DNA of 61,058 bases, from the NCBI GenBank assembly GCA_038213005.1, contig JBBQTU010000002.1:1-61058 (forward strand), in the 5' to 3' direction. Below, piece by piece: positions 23,366-31,830 of the stretch (its first letter is position 1; every line of letters begins with the position of its first letter). Source of the DNA: JBBQTU01 sp038213005. GTDB lineage: Bacteria; Planctomycetota; Phycisphaerae; Tepidisphaerales; Tepidisphaeraceae. The notes under the pieces are model-generated. The model saw only the letters and a list, made by a program, of their open reading frames with translations. It did not search any database and was not told the DNA's origin. Both the position numbers and the translations under genes were made by a program.

Positions 23366-24055
23366 GTACGTGCCGCTCTGCAGATACCGCTGCGCCATCT
23401 GACGGACCGTCGCGATGTTCAGGTACCGCCCGGGACAGCGTGTTGCCTTACAGTCCCGATGCCCGACGATGTTCTGCGACGAGATCCCGTACGTCTTCTG
23501 CAGGTAAGCAACCAGCCTGGCCAATGAATCCATCTGCGCCGCCGTGGGACGAGCCTCGTCAAAGTTCCCAACCAGGCAGATGCCGATGCCATAGTCGTTG
23601 AAGCGATGGTCGGGCGTACCCGTGTGAGCGCCCGTCATCTGCGTTGGCCAGCGCGGGCCAACTTCGATCAGCCCGTTGCGGGTGTCGGTGCCGTTGCCGA
23701 TGACAAAGTCATAACCCAGCATCGCCCAGCCCTTCTGCCGATGGGCCAGGTCAAACCGTGCGGCCCCGCCGTACGGCGTGTCGCTGTGATGGATGACGAT
23801 GTACTTCCATGGCCGCGGCGTAACACGCGGCGTCAGAGCCTTGCCGGCCAGCGGACCCTGAACCGCAACGATTCCGGGAATCGCCGGTACCCCCGAGCCG
23901 GCCGACTTTGGCCCCGGCTGCACGGCTCGCACCGCCGGACGGATCACCGGAGGATCAAACGTCGGTGCCGAGACAGCCAGCCTGGTCTGGCATCCTGCCA
24001 GAAGCAGTATCGACAGTGCCACAAAGAGCGTGGCCACGGATTTGCATGCCGACAT
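23363..24055 (-). CDS. Lipoprotein N-acetylmuramoyl-L-alanine amidase (PGRP/Amidase_2 type)
   Basis: A 230-residue exported protein with the lipobox Leu-Ala-Gly-Cys (Cys22). The C-terminal 150 residues are a zinc amidase domain: zinc ligands are readable as His in IVIHHSDT, His in GAHTG and the Cys/His group in VGHRDCKATRCPGRYL. The family cleaves the bond between N-acetylmuramic acid and L-Ala in peptidoglycan, for remodelling or recycling in the periplasm. A Pro/Val-rich linker of about 60 residues separates the lipid anchor from the enzyme. AGGAAGGA precedes the start. It is convergent with the CBS gene and divergent from the HD hydrolase. Confidence 0.9.
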   Translation of the reverse strand: MSACKSVATLFVALSILLLAGCQTRLAVSAPTFDPPVIRPAVRAVQPGPKSAGSGVPAIPGIVAVQGPLAGKALTPRVTPRPWKYIVIHHSDTPYGGAARFDLAHRQKGWAMLGYDFVIGNGTDTRNGLIEVGPRWPTQMTGAHTGTPDHRFNDYGIGICLVGNFDEARPTAAQMDSLARLVAYLQKTYGISSQNIVGHRDCKATRCPGRYLNIATVRQMAQRYLQSGTY

Positions 24056-24220
24056 CGCCGATTCCTTCCTGCCTGGCCCGTAGGGTGCGGACCGTCAAAG
24101 ACACGCTGTCATCAATGGCCCGCCCACCATGCACTTGGTCCCGTCCTGGTTCCAACGGCAACGCCAGCACTATATCATCTTGGGGCGGCCGGTTCAGCAA
24201 TAGACCTCCAGGGAATATTC

Positions 24221-25501
24221 ATGGCGGAAAAAATCGTCCGTGATCCAGTTCACGATGTCATCGCGTTCCACACGGAGCGGCCGCTGGATGCGTTGCTGTT
24301 CAGCCTCATCAACGCCGCCGAATTCCAGCGTCTGCGGCGTATTCGCCAGTTGGGCCTGACCTCGCTGGCCTATCCCGGAGCCGACCACTCACGTTACAGC
24401 CATTCACTGGGCGTGATGGAAACGGCCCGGCGGATCCTGGCAGAACTCCAGCACAGCTTTGCGATCACCGAGGCTCAGCGCGCGATCTGCCTGTCGGCCG
24501 CCCTGCTGCACGACCTGGGCCACGGACCCTTCAGCCACGTCTTCGAGCGCGTCAGCGGTGTTGAGCACGAACAGCTCACCTGCCGCGTCATCCTCGATCA
24601 GGACAGTGAAGTAAACCGGCTTCTGCGCGCATACGACCGCGACTTGCCCCAAGGCGTCACCGATCTCCTGCAACATCGCCCTCATGCGTCTTTCCTCAGC
24701 GATATCGTGTCCAGCCAGCTCGACGCCGACCGCTTCGACTACCTGCTGCGCGACAACCTCATGACTGGCAGCCGTTACGGCGACTATGACCTGGAGTGGC
24801 TGCTCCACGCCCTGGTCGTCGAGCCAGGCGGCGATCGCCTCGCCGTCCACGCCAAGGGGGTCAGCGCGGTGGAGGCCTTCCTTCAGTCACGCTATCACAT
24901 GTATCGAAACGTCTATTTCCACAAGGTCGTCCGCAGTGCCGAGGGAATGGTGAGGCTGGCACTGCAGCGAGCCAGGCGCCTGGCGGTGCAGCAGCGTCTC
25001 GAGGCCACCGGGAGCGACCAGACCATTCAGGCAGCCCTGCTCGGCCGACAACTGTCCATCGAGCAGTTCACCGATCTCGACGACATCTCAATGACGCACT
25101 GCTTTAAGGTCTGGACCCGCAGCGAAGATCCCATCCTGTCGCGCCTCTGCCGCGGGCTGCTCTACCGCAGGCTCTTCAAAGCCATCGAACTGCCCGCCGA
25201 TTGGGACGACGCCAGGGCCGGGGCAGCGGTCGCTGCGGTGCGAGCGGCTATCTCGGCCGGCGGGGGTGACGCCGACTACGATCTCTTCTACGACGAGCCG
25301 GCCGATACCCTCTACGAAATGTACGACCAGACCAGCAGGATGGATGTCCGCCCAATCCACGTGATCGGCGAAGACGGCCGGGGCGTTCCCTTCGCCAGCC
25401 TCTCGACGCTGCCCGAAGCCTTCCGCCAGCAGCTCACTTTCCGCCGATTGCATGTTGACGAAAGCTGGGAGCCCATCGTCCGCAAGGCAACGGGGCTCTG
25501 A
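24221..25501 (+). CDS. HD-domain phosphohydrolase, dGTPase/SAMHD1-like (COG1078 type)
   Basis: A 426-residue protein. The HD metal centre is visible as His in HSRYSHSLGVMETA, the His-Asp pair in LLHDLGHGPFSH and Asp in SQLDADRFDYLLRDN, the signature of the COG1078/YpiC branch, which hydrolyses nucleotides or resembles dNTP triphosphohydrolases. Other branches are HD regulators, so the substrate is open. ATG 24221 begins the homology (MAEKIVRDPVHDVI); upstream codons in the same frame are antisense to the amidase. A TATATCAT sequence about 45 nt upstream may be its -10 element. Confidence 0.9.
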   Translation: MAEKIVRDPVHDVIAFHTERPLDALLFSLINAAEFQRLRRIRQLGLTSLAYPGADHSRYSHSLGVMETARRILAELQHSFAITEAQRAICLSAALLHDLGHGPFSHVFERVSGVEHEQLTCRVILDQDSEVNRLLRAYDRDLPQGVTDLLQHRPHASFLSDIVSSQLDADRFDYLLRDNLMTGSRYGDYDLEWLLHALVVEPGGDRLAVHAKGVSAVEAFLQSRYHMYRNVYFHKVVRSAEGMVRLALQRARRLAVQQRLEATGSDQTIQAALLGRQLSIEQFTDLDDISMTHCFKVWTRSEDPILSRLCRGLLYRRLFKAIELPADWDDARAGAAVAAVRAAISAGGGDADYDLFYDEPADTLYEMYDQTSRMDVRPIHVIGEDGRGVPFASLSTLPEAFRQQLTFRRLHVDESWEPIVRKATGL

Positions 25502-25578
25502 GAGTCGGCGCAAGCCACCGCCTCGCCCACAGGTTTTTCTGGCGAGGGTCACTATCACGCCAAGAACCGCTTCTATCT

Positions 25579-25595
25579 CCTCCCCCTTGGGGAGG
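25579..25595 (+). terminator. CCTCCCC-CTT-GGGGAGG hairpin
   Basis: A perfect 7-bp stem about 80 nt after the HD gene and 105 nt before the convergent Dabb gene end. No long T-run follows. It may be a terminator or a copy of the common CCTCCCC/GGGGAGG intergenic repeat. Confidence 0.4.
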
Positions 25596-25700
25596 CTGGG
25601 AGGGGTTTCCTGGGGAAATGCATCCCTCGCGTCTTCACTTGGCAGAACCTGCACGCGCAAGCCCCGTACTGCGTTAGCTGGAGACCTCACGCCGCAAGTC

Positions 25701-26000
25701 TCACTCGAAGTCAATCACGCGAATCTGAGCCCAGTTGGCCGCCTGGCGATTTTTGAAAATAACGTGGCTGGCGTGATCCTGGTACAGGTCATGCCCGGCC
25801 TTGTCGTCAAACACCACGCACAGCCCCACGTCATAGGCGCTGTCGATGACCGGCCGCGTACGCGGCGTCGGCTTGCCCGCGGCGATACAACGCACGGTGG
25901 GGATGACCTTCAGATAGGTCATCACATCGGCAATCAGGCTCGCCGTCAGGGCATCCTTGTCAGCGTCCTTCAGCGTGAACAGCACATTATGCACGAACAT
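25701..26000 (-). CDS. Dabb (stress-responsive A/B barrel) domain protein
   Basis: A 99-residue protein that is a single ferredoxin-like Dabb domain: MFVHNVLFTLKD at the N-terminus, an internal GKPTPRTRPV loop, a YDVGLCVVFDD strand and the YQDHASHVIF motif near the C-terminus. Such domains form dimeric barrels; some are enzymes (olivetolic acid cyclase type), most bacterial ones are uncharacterised. It follows the PDZ-like gene by 14 nt with AAAGGG upstream, so it is the last gene of a minus-strand operon. Confidence 0.85.
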   Translation of the reverse strand: MFVHNVLFTLKDADKDALTASLIADVMTYLKVIPTVRCIAAGKPTPRTRPVIDSAYDVGLCVVFDDKAGHDLYQDHASHVIFKNRQAANWAQIRVIDFE

Positions 26001-26014
26001 AGATATTCCCTTTC

Positions 26015-26632
26015 TTACTGCCCGTAATTCTTGATCGCGTCCAACTGCCGATGTAGTGGGTTCGATCTGGGCGCCACAGGTTGCGCCGGAGCCGCAGGCG
26101 CCGGGGTGGCCACGGGCGCGGGCGCGGGAGTCGCCACAGGAGCCGCCGGCGACGCAGGCGTCGCAGGCTGTGGATTCGCCACCGGCGGCGCAACCGGGGC
26201 AGGCGCACTTCTCGCCTGAGGCAGTTCCAGGCGCCGCCCGTCTCGCACGACCGCCAGCGGCTGTTTCCGCTGGTAGGCCTCCTGCACCATCGCCACTGCC
26301 AGCCCCCCGTCCATATCCCGCACCCTCATCACGCCGACCTCAATGATCTGATCGCCCGGCCGCAGGCCATAGTACGCCTGCATCGAACTGCCACTATCGA
26401 TCTGATTCACCGTAACCGCCTTGAGCTTGCCGTCAGGTCCGGCATACTCGCTCAGCTTAATGTGCTCCGAGACGTGCCCGGTGAGGTCGCCCGACTCCAC
26501 GCCCGCGATCTGCTCTGCCGCCCCTCTTGCGATCATGCCCGAACGCGCCGTCTGCTCCGTATAGGAGCTCCAGACGTACACCAGGATCGCCACGGTAACC
26601 AGCAACCCCGCAAGACCAAATGCCATTCGCAT
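26015..26632 (-). CDS. Membrane-anchored PDZ-like protein with Pro/Ala-rich tail
   Basis: A 205-residue protein. The start at 26632 is supported by GGAGGA 6 nt upstream; an in-frame GTG 27 nt further up is less likely. One N-terminal membrane span (about residues 4-22) is followed by a domain of about 110 residues containing YYGLRPGDQIIEVGVMRVRD, the ligand-groove motif of a PDZ domain as in type II secretion GspC or HtrA. The last third is low complexity, repeats of Ala-Pro-Ala-Pro-Val-Ala-Thr. Presumably periplasmic; the partner is unknown. It is co-transcribed with the Dabb gene. Confidence 0.7.
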   Translation of the reverse strand: MRMAFGLAGLLVTVAILVYVWSSYTEQTARSGMIARGAAEQIAGVESGDLTGHVSEHIKLSEYAGPDGKLKAVTVNQIDSGSSMQAYYGLRPGDQIIEVGVMRVRDMDGGLAVAMVQEAYQRKQPLAVVRDGRRLELPQARSAPAPVAPPVANPQPATPASPAAPVATPAPAPVATPAPAAPAQPVAPRSNPLHRQLDAIKNYGQ

Positions 26633-26738
26633 CGCATTCCTCCGTACGGTAAGACCCACCTATTTTCGCTGTTTCGGGTCCGTTCCGCCAGCCTTTGATT
26701 GCTGCGATTTACTTCACCTCGCGCCTCACTGCCGCACA

Positions 26739-28157
26739 CTAGAAACCCATCAGCGACGCGCCCGACAGCTCATCCACTCGCAGATCGCCTTCCATCGTCA
26801 TCTCGGTTTCCTTGGCCTGCACGGTAATACCCAGGAGAAAGTCGCGCATCACCCGGGCAGCCGGCACTCGCTCGGCCGGCTGCTGCATATCCGCCGCAGC
26901 CTTGGCAATCATATCCTGATACGCCTGTGCCGCCACCTGAATCGCGCCGGCGTCCGTACCACGCGCCTGGAGATGCAGCTTCAACGCGCCGCCGCCACGC
27001 TGCCCGGTGAGTGACATCGACTCAAACGGCAACGGCATCGTCGGCGGCAGCGGTAGCGCCTTGTACCCATCGGTCATCCGCGCCACCGCCCACACCGGCA
27101 GTTTCTGATCCACCACGCTCAGCAGCTTGGTCATCACCGGATTGGTCGCCGCCCCGGCCGGCCCGCCCTCGAGCGCCGCCACCACCGCCTCAACCGGCAA
27201 CTCCTCCGCCCTGCTCCCGGCGATCAGAATGACCCGCCCGTCTTCCGCCAGGATCAAGCGAACCGAGCTGAACATGGTGTACACCGTCGTCTTGCCAACC
27301 ACCGATGTCTTGCCGCCCTGCCGGCTCAGCAGGCTGCTCACCGTCGCCCGGTCATAGAGCCCGCGTGCCACCAGCACGACAAACCCCTTCGCCGGTCCCA
27401 CCTCCTCGCCCACTCCCACAGTCAGCGACGCCAGCCGCACATTCCCCACCATCTCCGCTGCCGAAATCATCTGCCGATCCATCCGCCCCATCCGGGCAGG
27501 CTGCGTTGCCGGAGCATCCTGCTTGTGCGCTGCGAGCAGCCCCAGCGGCGAAGTCCCGCCGCTGCCCAGACTCACCTGCGCAACCAGCCCACAGTTGCCC
27601 GGCAGCACCTTCACATCCTTCTCCCGATCCGCCTGCGCCAATTCCGCCCGCGCCACCGGATTGCCTTCAATCCTCGCGATCGCCGTCCCGGCATAGTCGG
27701 CCACGAACGCCTCCCGTGACGCGAGCAATCTCTTCAGCATCGGCAACGACTCCTTATCGCCGAGCTCTCCCAGTGTACGAATCGCCATGAGTTGGCGAAT
27801 CGCCCCGTCATTTGATTTCCTCTTGATCTGCTGCGACAGATTCGCCGCCAGCTTCGAGAGCTTGGGATCGGTCGAAGCCGCAAGCTCCTCGAGCTGCGGC
27901 AGCGCCCCAGGCCCCGCGGCGATAATGCCCTTCATCGCCGCAACCCGCTGCTCCCCATCGGCAGAACTCAACTGGGCAATCTCGCGGCTGACATCGGCCT
28001 TCTTCCCAGCCACCGCCGCCTCCCGCATCGCCTGCGGCCCCACCGTCACCGACTTTGACTGCCAGTAGGCATCCGTCGAAACCTGGTCCAGCAGATCGCC
28101 CCCGCCGCCCTGAGTCAACATCACCAGCAGCATCATCCACGTCGATATCATTCCCAT
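26739..28157 (-). CDS. Exported HEAT-repeat-like protein of unknown function
   Basis: A 472-residue protein; the start at 28157 is supported by AAGGGAGAAG upstream. The N-terminal 25 residues form a signal (MISTWMMLLVMLTQGGGG). Residues about 50-180 contain helical repeats of HEAT type (AAMKGIIAAGPGALPQLEEL; AIRTLGELGDKESLPMLKRL). The rest is alpha/beta with Gly-rich turns and no recognised domain. The same strand and spacing (106 nt) suggest it precedes the PDZ-like gene in an envelope-related operon. Divergent from the DUF218 gene. Confidence 0.65.
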   Translation of the reverse strand: MGMISTWMMLLVMLTQGGGGDLLDQVSTDAYWQSKSVTVGPQAMREAAVAGKKADVSREIAQLSSADGEQRVAAMKGIIAAGPGALPQLEELAASTDPKLSKLAANLSQQIKRKSNDGAIRQLMAIRTLGELGDKESLPMLKRLLASREAFVADYAGTAIARIEGNPVARAELAQADREKDVKVLPGNCGLVAQVSLGSGGTSPLGLLAAHKQDAPATQPARMGRMDRQMISAAEMVGNVRLASLTVGVGEEVGPAKGFVVLVARGLYDRATVSSLLSRQGGKTSVVGKTTVYTMFSSVRLILAEDGRVILIAGSRAEELPVEAVVAALEGGPAGAATNPVMTKLLSVVDQKLPVWAVARMTDGYKALPLPPTMPLPFESMSLTGQRGGGALKLHLQARGTDAGAIQVAAQAYQDMIAKAAADMQQPAERVPAARVMRDFLLGITVQAKETEMTMEGDLRVDELSGASLMGF

Positions 28158-28213
28158 CGCTTCTCCCTTGATAGTTAATCCGCCCGCAAACGATATCATC
28201 TCCACACACGAAC

Positions 28214-29224
28214 ATGCAATGGCATCATCCCATTCTCCGCGGCCTGGCCTTCTGTCTCGCTTGCTTTGCCGCCGTCAATCTGCTCGCCAGCTTCCGCGAA
28301 CCTTCCTTCGACCCGAATCTTTGGTGGATCGATACTCGCGCCCTGCCCGAGATGCTGCAAGATGCGCTCATGAGCCTCACCGCCCTGCTGCTGCTCGCCT
28401 GGTCGATCCGGCCTGCTTGCCGCCGCTGGCGACGCCTGGCGACTCTCGTCTGCCTGGGAGCGATGACCCTCATCGCCCTGGCCAATGCCGCCGCGTTCTA
28501 CCGCATTCTCTTCCGCGGCGTGATCCACACCACAATCCCCCTGCCCTTCTCACTGCTGGTCGCCGCATTGCTGGCCAGCATCGCGTGGTCAGTCCTTCGC
28601 GCCCCAGGCCCTGCCGCCCCACCCCGCCCTTCTGCTATACCCGCGTTCATCCTCGCTGCGGCGGCATTCGTGCTGCTCTTCCCGCTCGCTCAGATGTTCC
28701 TCTTCGGCAAGACCGACTACCGTCGTCCCGCCGACGCCATCGTCGTCCTGGGCGCCCGCACCTACGCCGACGGCCGCCCGTCGCAGGCCCTGGCCGATCG
28801 CGTCCGCACCGGCTGCCAGCTATACCAGCAGGGCTATGCGCCCCTGATCATCATGACCGGCGGTCCCGGCGACGGCGCCACCCACGAAACCGTCGCCATG
28901 CAGAACCTCGCCGAGGCCCTCGGCGTTCCGACATCCGCCATCCTTCGCGATGAGCAAGGCCTCAACACCCAAGCCAGCATCCGCAACCTCGACCGCATCG
29001 CCCACCAGCGTCAACTGCGCCGCATCCTGGCCGTCTCCCAACACTGGCACCTTCCCCGCATCAAACTCGCCGTCGGCCGGCGCGACCTCCAACTCTTCAC
29101 CGTCCCAGCCACCGAATCCCGCTATCTCGCACAGACCCCGCGATACCTCGCCCGCGAGATCGCCGCATTCTGGAAGTATTACCTCACCGTCCTGTTCACT
29201 CCCGCACATCCAGGATCACCTTGA
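28214..29224 (+). CDS. DUF218 (SanA/YdcF-like) membrane protein
   Basis: A 336-residue protein with about four to five N-terminal membrane spans (residues 8-165) and a C-terminal DUF218 domain (about 175-325): ADAIVVLGARTYADGRPSQA, LIIMTGGPGDGATHET, and the Asn-Thr motif LNTQASIRNL. YdcF-like proteins bind S-adenosylmethionine, SanA-like members affect envelope barrier function, and family members with an N-terminal membrane region (such as ElyC) affect peptidoglycan or enterobacterial common antigen metabolism. TATCAT about 14 nt before the ATG may be a -10 element. Its 3' end overlaps the convergent dehydrogenase gene by 29 nt. Confidence 0.85.
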   Translation: MQWHHPILRGLAFCLACFAAVNLLASFREPSFDPNLWWIDTRALPEMLQDALMSLTALLLLAWSIRPACRRWRRLATLVCLGAMTLIALANAAAFYRILFRGVIHTTIPLPFSLLVAALLASIAWSVLRAPGPAAPPRPSAIPAFILAAAAFVLLFPLAQMFLFGKTDYRRPADAIVVLGARTYADGRPSQALADRVRTGCQLYQQGYAPLIIMTGGPGDGATHETVAMQNLAEALGVPTSAILRDEQGLNTQASIRNLDRIAHQRQLRRILAVSQHWHLPRIKLAVGRRDLQLFTVPATESRYLAQTPRYLAREIAAFWKYYLTVLFTPAHPGSP

Positions 29225-30269
29225 TCGCCCCATCGCGATACGCGGCGTTCAGTTCAAATGCCTCGGCCGCCCGCGCCAGCGGGAATCGATGGCTCAGCAG
29301 CGGCCTCAGGTCGATCTTCCCCTCCTGCACCAACTGAATCGCACGCGGATACACATGCTTCATCCGCCTCACCATGCGAATATCCAGCCCCTTCCGCCGC
29401 GCCGTGGAGTGCTTCAGTTGCAGCCGGTCATCCCCGGGAATCCCCACCAGCACCAGCCGCCCGCCCGGCCGCAGCATCTCGGCCGCCTGCTGGATCGACG
29501 AATCCGCCCACGCCGCCTCGATCGCGATATCAACCCCCTGCCCACCCGTCGCCCGGTCAAGATGCTTCACCGGATCCTCCACACTGCAATCGATCACACT
29601 GTCCGTCCAGCGTCTGGCCAACTCGCATCGCGACGCCAGCTTGTCCGCGATGTAGATCGGCCCCGCGCCCGTCAGCCGCAGCACCTGCAGAATGCACAGC
29701 CCGATCGGCCCGGCCCCAATGATCGCAACACTCTGCCCGACCCGCACCTTCGCCAGATCCACTGTGTGCAGCGCAACCCCCAGCGTCTCCAGCAGCGGCC
29801 CCTGCGCAAAGTCGATCGAATCCGGCATCACAAAACACGTGTCGCCCGGAACATTGATGTACTGGCACATCGCCCCATCATCCGGCCACAACCCGCAGAA
29901 ACGCAGCTTGCGGCACAGGTTTGGGTGCCCCTTCTGACACAGGTCGCACTTCCCGCACGCCTGGGCCGGATCAACGCAAACCCGCGCCCCCACCGCCAGC
30001 GCCCGCCCGGTCCCATCGACCGCCCCCGTCCCCACCCGCTGAATCACCCCCGCAAACTCGTGCCCCGGAATCACCGGCGATTTCAGGATCGTCTCCCCCA
30101 GCCGCCCGTCCGTGTACGTGTGCAGGTCGCTCCCGCAGATCCCCACCGTGCCCACCGCCAGCGTCACCTCGCCCGGCCCCGGCTCGGCCGGCGACGGGAC
30201 GTTCTCGATCCGCATATCACGCGCCCCATGCAGGCGGGCGCCAACCATGGTCGCAGGTATAGTCGACAT
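29196..30269 (-). CDS. Zinc-dependent medium-chain alcohol/polyol dehydrogenase
   Basis: A 357-residue cytoplasmic oxidoreductase. Catalytic zinc ligands: Cys45 in GICGSDLH and His70-Glu71 in IPGHEFAG. The structural zinc is held by Cys105, 108, 111 and 119. The nucleotide-binding turn is GAGPIG (about residue 190). The overall pattern is closest to sorbitol/threonine dehydrogenase-like enzymes acting on polyols with NAD; the substrate is not predictable. Transcribed alone; its -10-like box (30277-30282) lies 7 nt before the ATG with no Shine-Dalgarno. Confidence 0.9.
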   Translation of the reverse strand: MSTIPATMVGARLHGARDMRIENVPSPAEPGPGEVTLAVGTVGICGSDLHTYTDGRLGETILKSPVIPGHEFAGVIQRVGTGAVDGTGRALAVGARVCVDPAQACGKCDLCQKGHPNLCRKLRFCGLWPDDGAMCQYINVPGDTCFVMPDSIDFAQGPLLETLGVALHTVDLAKVRVGQSVAIIGAGPIGLCILQVLRLTGAGPIYIADKLASRCELARRWTDSVIDCSVEDPVKHLDRATGGQGVDIAIEAAWADSSIQQAAEMLRPGGRLVLVGIPGDDRLQLKHSTARRKGLDIRMVRRMKHVYPRAIQLVQEGKIDLRPLLSHRFPLARAAEAFELNAAYRDGAIKVILDVRE

Positions 30270-30276
30270 ACCCCCA

Positions 30277-30282
30277 ACTCTA
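30277..30282 (-). promoter_or_regulatory. TAGAGT -10-like box, 7 nt before the dehydrogenase ATG
   Basis: On the minus strand TAGAGT, seven bases, then ATG. TAGTCA lies 17 nt further upstream as a partial -35 match. Fits the leaderless pattern of the window. Confidence 0.4.
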
Positions 30283-30365
30283 CCGCCGCGGCCCGCTGTT
30301 GACTATTGCCCCGCCCCCGCTAACCATGGATGCGCCCATGACACTGTCGACCGCTGGTGTTCTCC

Positions 30366-30490
30366 AGCCCCCGTGGGGGCGACCGCTGGCCGTTCTTCAG
30401 CCCCGGTAGGGGCGACATGCAGTAGCCCACGGCGTAAGCCGTGGGGATAATTAACCCGACAAGGAAATGAGCCCCGTAGGGGCGGCACAG
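30366..30490. repeat. Dispersed palindromic repeat (copy 2)
   Basis: Units AGCCCCCGTGGGGGCGAC, AGCCCCGGTAGGGGCGACAT, a separate palindrome CCCACGGCgtaaGCCGTGGG, and GAGCCCCGTAGGGGCGGCA. Same family as 18317-18415 and 59789-59946. It lies between a divergently transcribed dehydrogenase gene and the RbsC-like permease gene. Confidence 0.8.
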
Positions 30491-30525
30491 CTTCCAGTTC
30501 CCAAACCAGACACCCCAAACCGCCC

Positions 30526-31674
30526 ATGGCCGACAACACCCTGCTCAACCCCCGCACGCCTCTCCAGCAACTCCAGAAATTCGCTCCCCTGGCGGCGCTG
30601 TTTCTACTGATCATCGGCACCGCCCTGTTCGAGCACTTCTACAAGCACTCCGACACCTTCATCAGCCCTGTGAATGTCCTGAACATCCTGCGGCAAAACG
30701 CCATGGTCGGCATCGTCGCCCTGGGCATGACTTTCGTCATCATCCTCGGCGGCATCGACCTCTCCGTGGGCGCCATCGTCGCCTTCTCCGCCGGCATTGG
30801 CGTCTGGTTCGTGCGCATTCTCTTTGACGCCCGCCCCATCCTCGAAGCCGCCAACGTCAACATCCAGGCCGGCATGGCCCCCGACGACGGACGCGTCACC
30901 CTCTACCTCGCCCAGCATTTCGTCAACTGGCATCTCGCCGGCCACATGGCCATGTCCCTCGCCGCGGCCTTCGTCATCATCCTCCTGGCAGGCCTCCTCG
31001 CGGGCCTGCTCAATGGCCTCCTGGTCGCCAAGGGCCGCCTGGCCCCCTTCGTCGCCACCCTGGGCACCATGGCCATCTTCCGCTCGCTCTGCCTGGCCCT
31101 GGCCGACGGCGGACAGTACACCGTCCCCCAGGACCTCCAAGCGTTTCAGAAACTCGGCACCGCCGGCATCCCCATTCCCGGCCTCTATGTCGACACCGAG
31201 CACAAACTCGCCCTGGAGTTCGGCTACCCCGTCGTGATCTTCATCGCCCTGGCCATCCTCCTCCACATCCTGCTCCGCCGCACGCGCTTCGGCCGCTATG
31301 TCGTCGCCATCGGCTGCAACGAACGAGCCGCCCTCTACTCCGGCCTCGCCGTCGAACGCATCAAGGTCCTCACCTACACGCTGTTAGGCCTCGCCGCCGG
31401 CGTCGCCGCCCTGCTCACCGCCTCCCGAATGAACGGCGTCTCCGCCTCCGGCACCGGCCAGCTCATGGAACTCGACGCCATCGCCGCCGTCGCCATCGGC
31501 GGCACCTCCATGCGCGGCGGCTCCGGCACCATCCTCGGCACCGTCATCGGCGTCCTCATGCTCGGCGTCATCAAGAACATGACCAACATGCTCGACGTCT
31601 CCCCCTACCTCCAGGGCACCGTCACCGGCATCATCATCCTCGCCGCCGTCCTGCTCCAACGCGGCCGAAAGTGA
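30526..31674 (+). CDS. Orphan ABC transporter permease, RbsC/BPD_transp_2 family
   Basis: A 382-residue inner-membrane protein with about ten hydrophobic segments. The family signatures are AMVGIVALGMTFVIILGGID at about residue 55 and the C-terminal Gly-rich loop AVAIGGTSMRGGSGTILGT. Relatives are the membrane subunits of ribose/galactose/autoinducer-2 type importers (CUT2). An insertion of about 45 residues after the third span (containing PDDGRVTLYLAQHFVNW) is extra relative to RbsC. Neither the ATPase nor the binding protein lies next to it, so the rest of the system must be elsewhere, if it exists. Confidence 0.88.
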   Translation: MADNTLLNPRTPLQQLQKFAPLAALFLLIIGTALFEHFYKHSDTFISPVNVLNILRQNAMVGIVALGMTFVIILGGIDLSVGAIVAFSAGIGVWFVRILFDARPILEAANVNIQAGMAPDDGRVTLYLAQHFVNWHLAGHMAMSLAAAFVIILLAGLLAGLLNGLLVAKGRLAPFVATLGTMAIFRSLCLALADGGQYTVPQDLQAFQKLGTAGIPIPGLYVDTEHKLALEFGYPVVIFIALAILLHILLRRTRFGRYVVAIGCNERAALYSGLAVERIKVLTYTLLGLAAGVAALLTASRMNGVSASGTGQLMELDAIAAVAIGGTSMRGGSGTILGTVIGVLMLGVIKNMTNMLDVSPYLQGTVTGIIILAAVLLQRGRK

Positions 31675-31830
31675 GAGCCACCTACCCCCCCCACGTGCGA
31701 TGCGTACCTGCCTCTCGCTGCGCTGTTGTCTGCGTTAAAACCCATAATTGCGATTGTCATATCGCTTAATGTTACCTTTCCAGAACCCGACGCTGTGCGC
31801 CACGCTAAATGTGCGTCGCGGACTTTCCTG

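Noticed and set aside
25579..25595. CCTCCCC/GGGGAGG hairpin considered as part of a regulatory RNA
   Set aside because: A short single stem without other structure, better read as a terminator-like or common intergenic repeat.
28950..30302. 450-codon plus-strand frame opposite the zinc dehydrogenase
   Set aside because: Pro/Arg/His-rich shadow; the dehydrogenase has all catalytic and structural zinc ligands.
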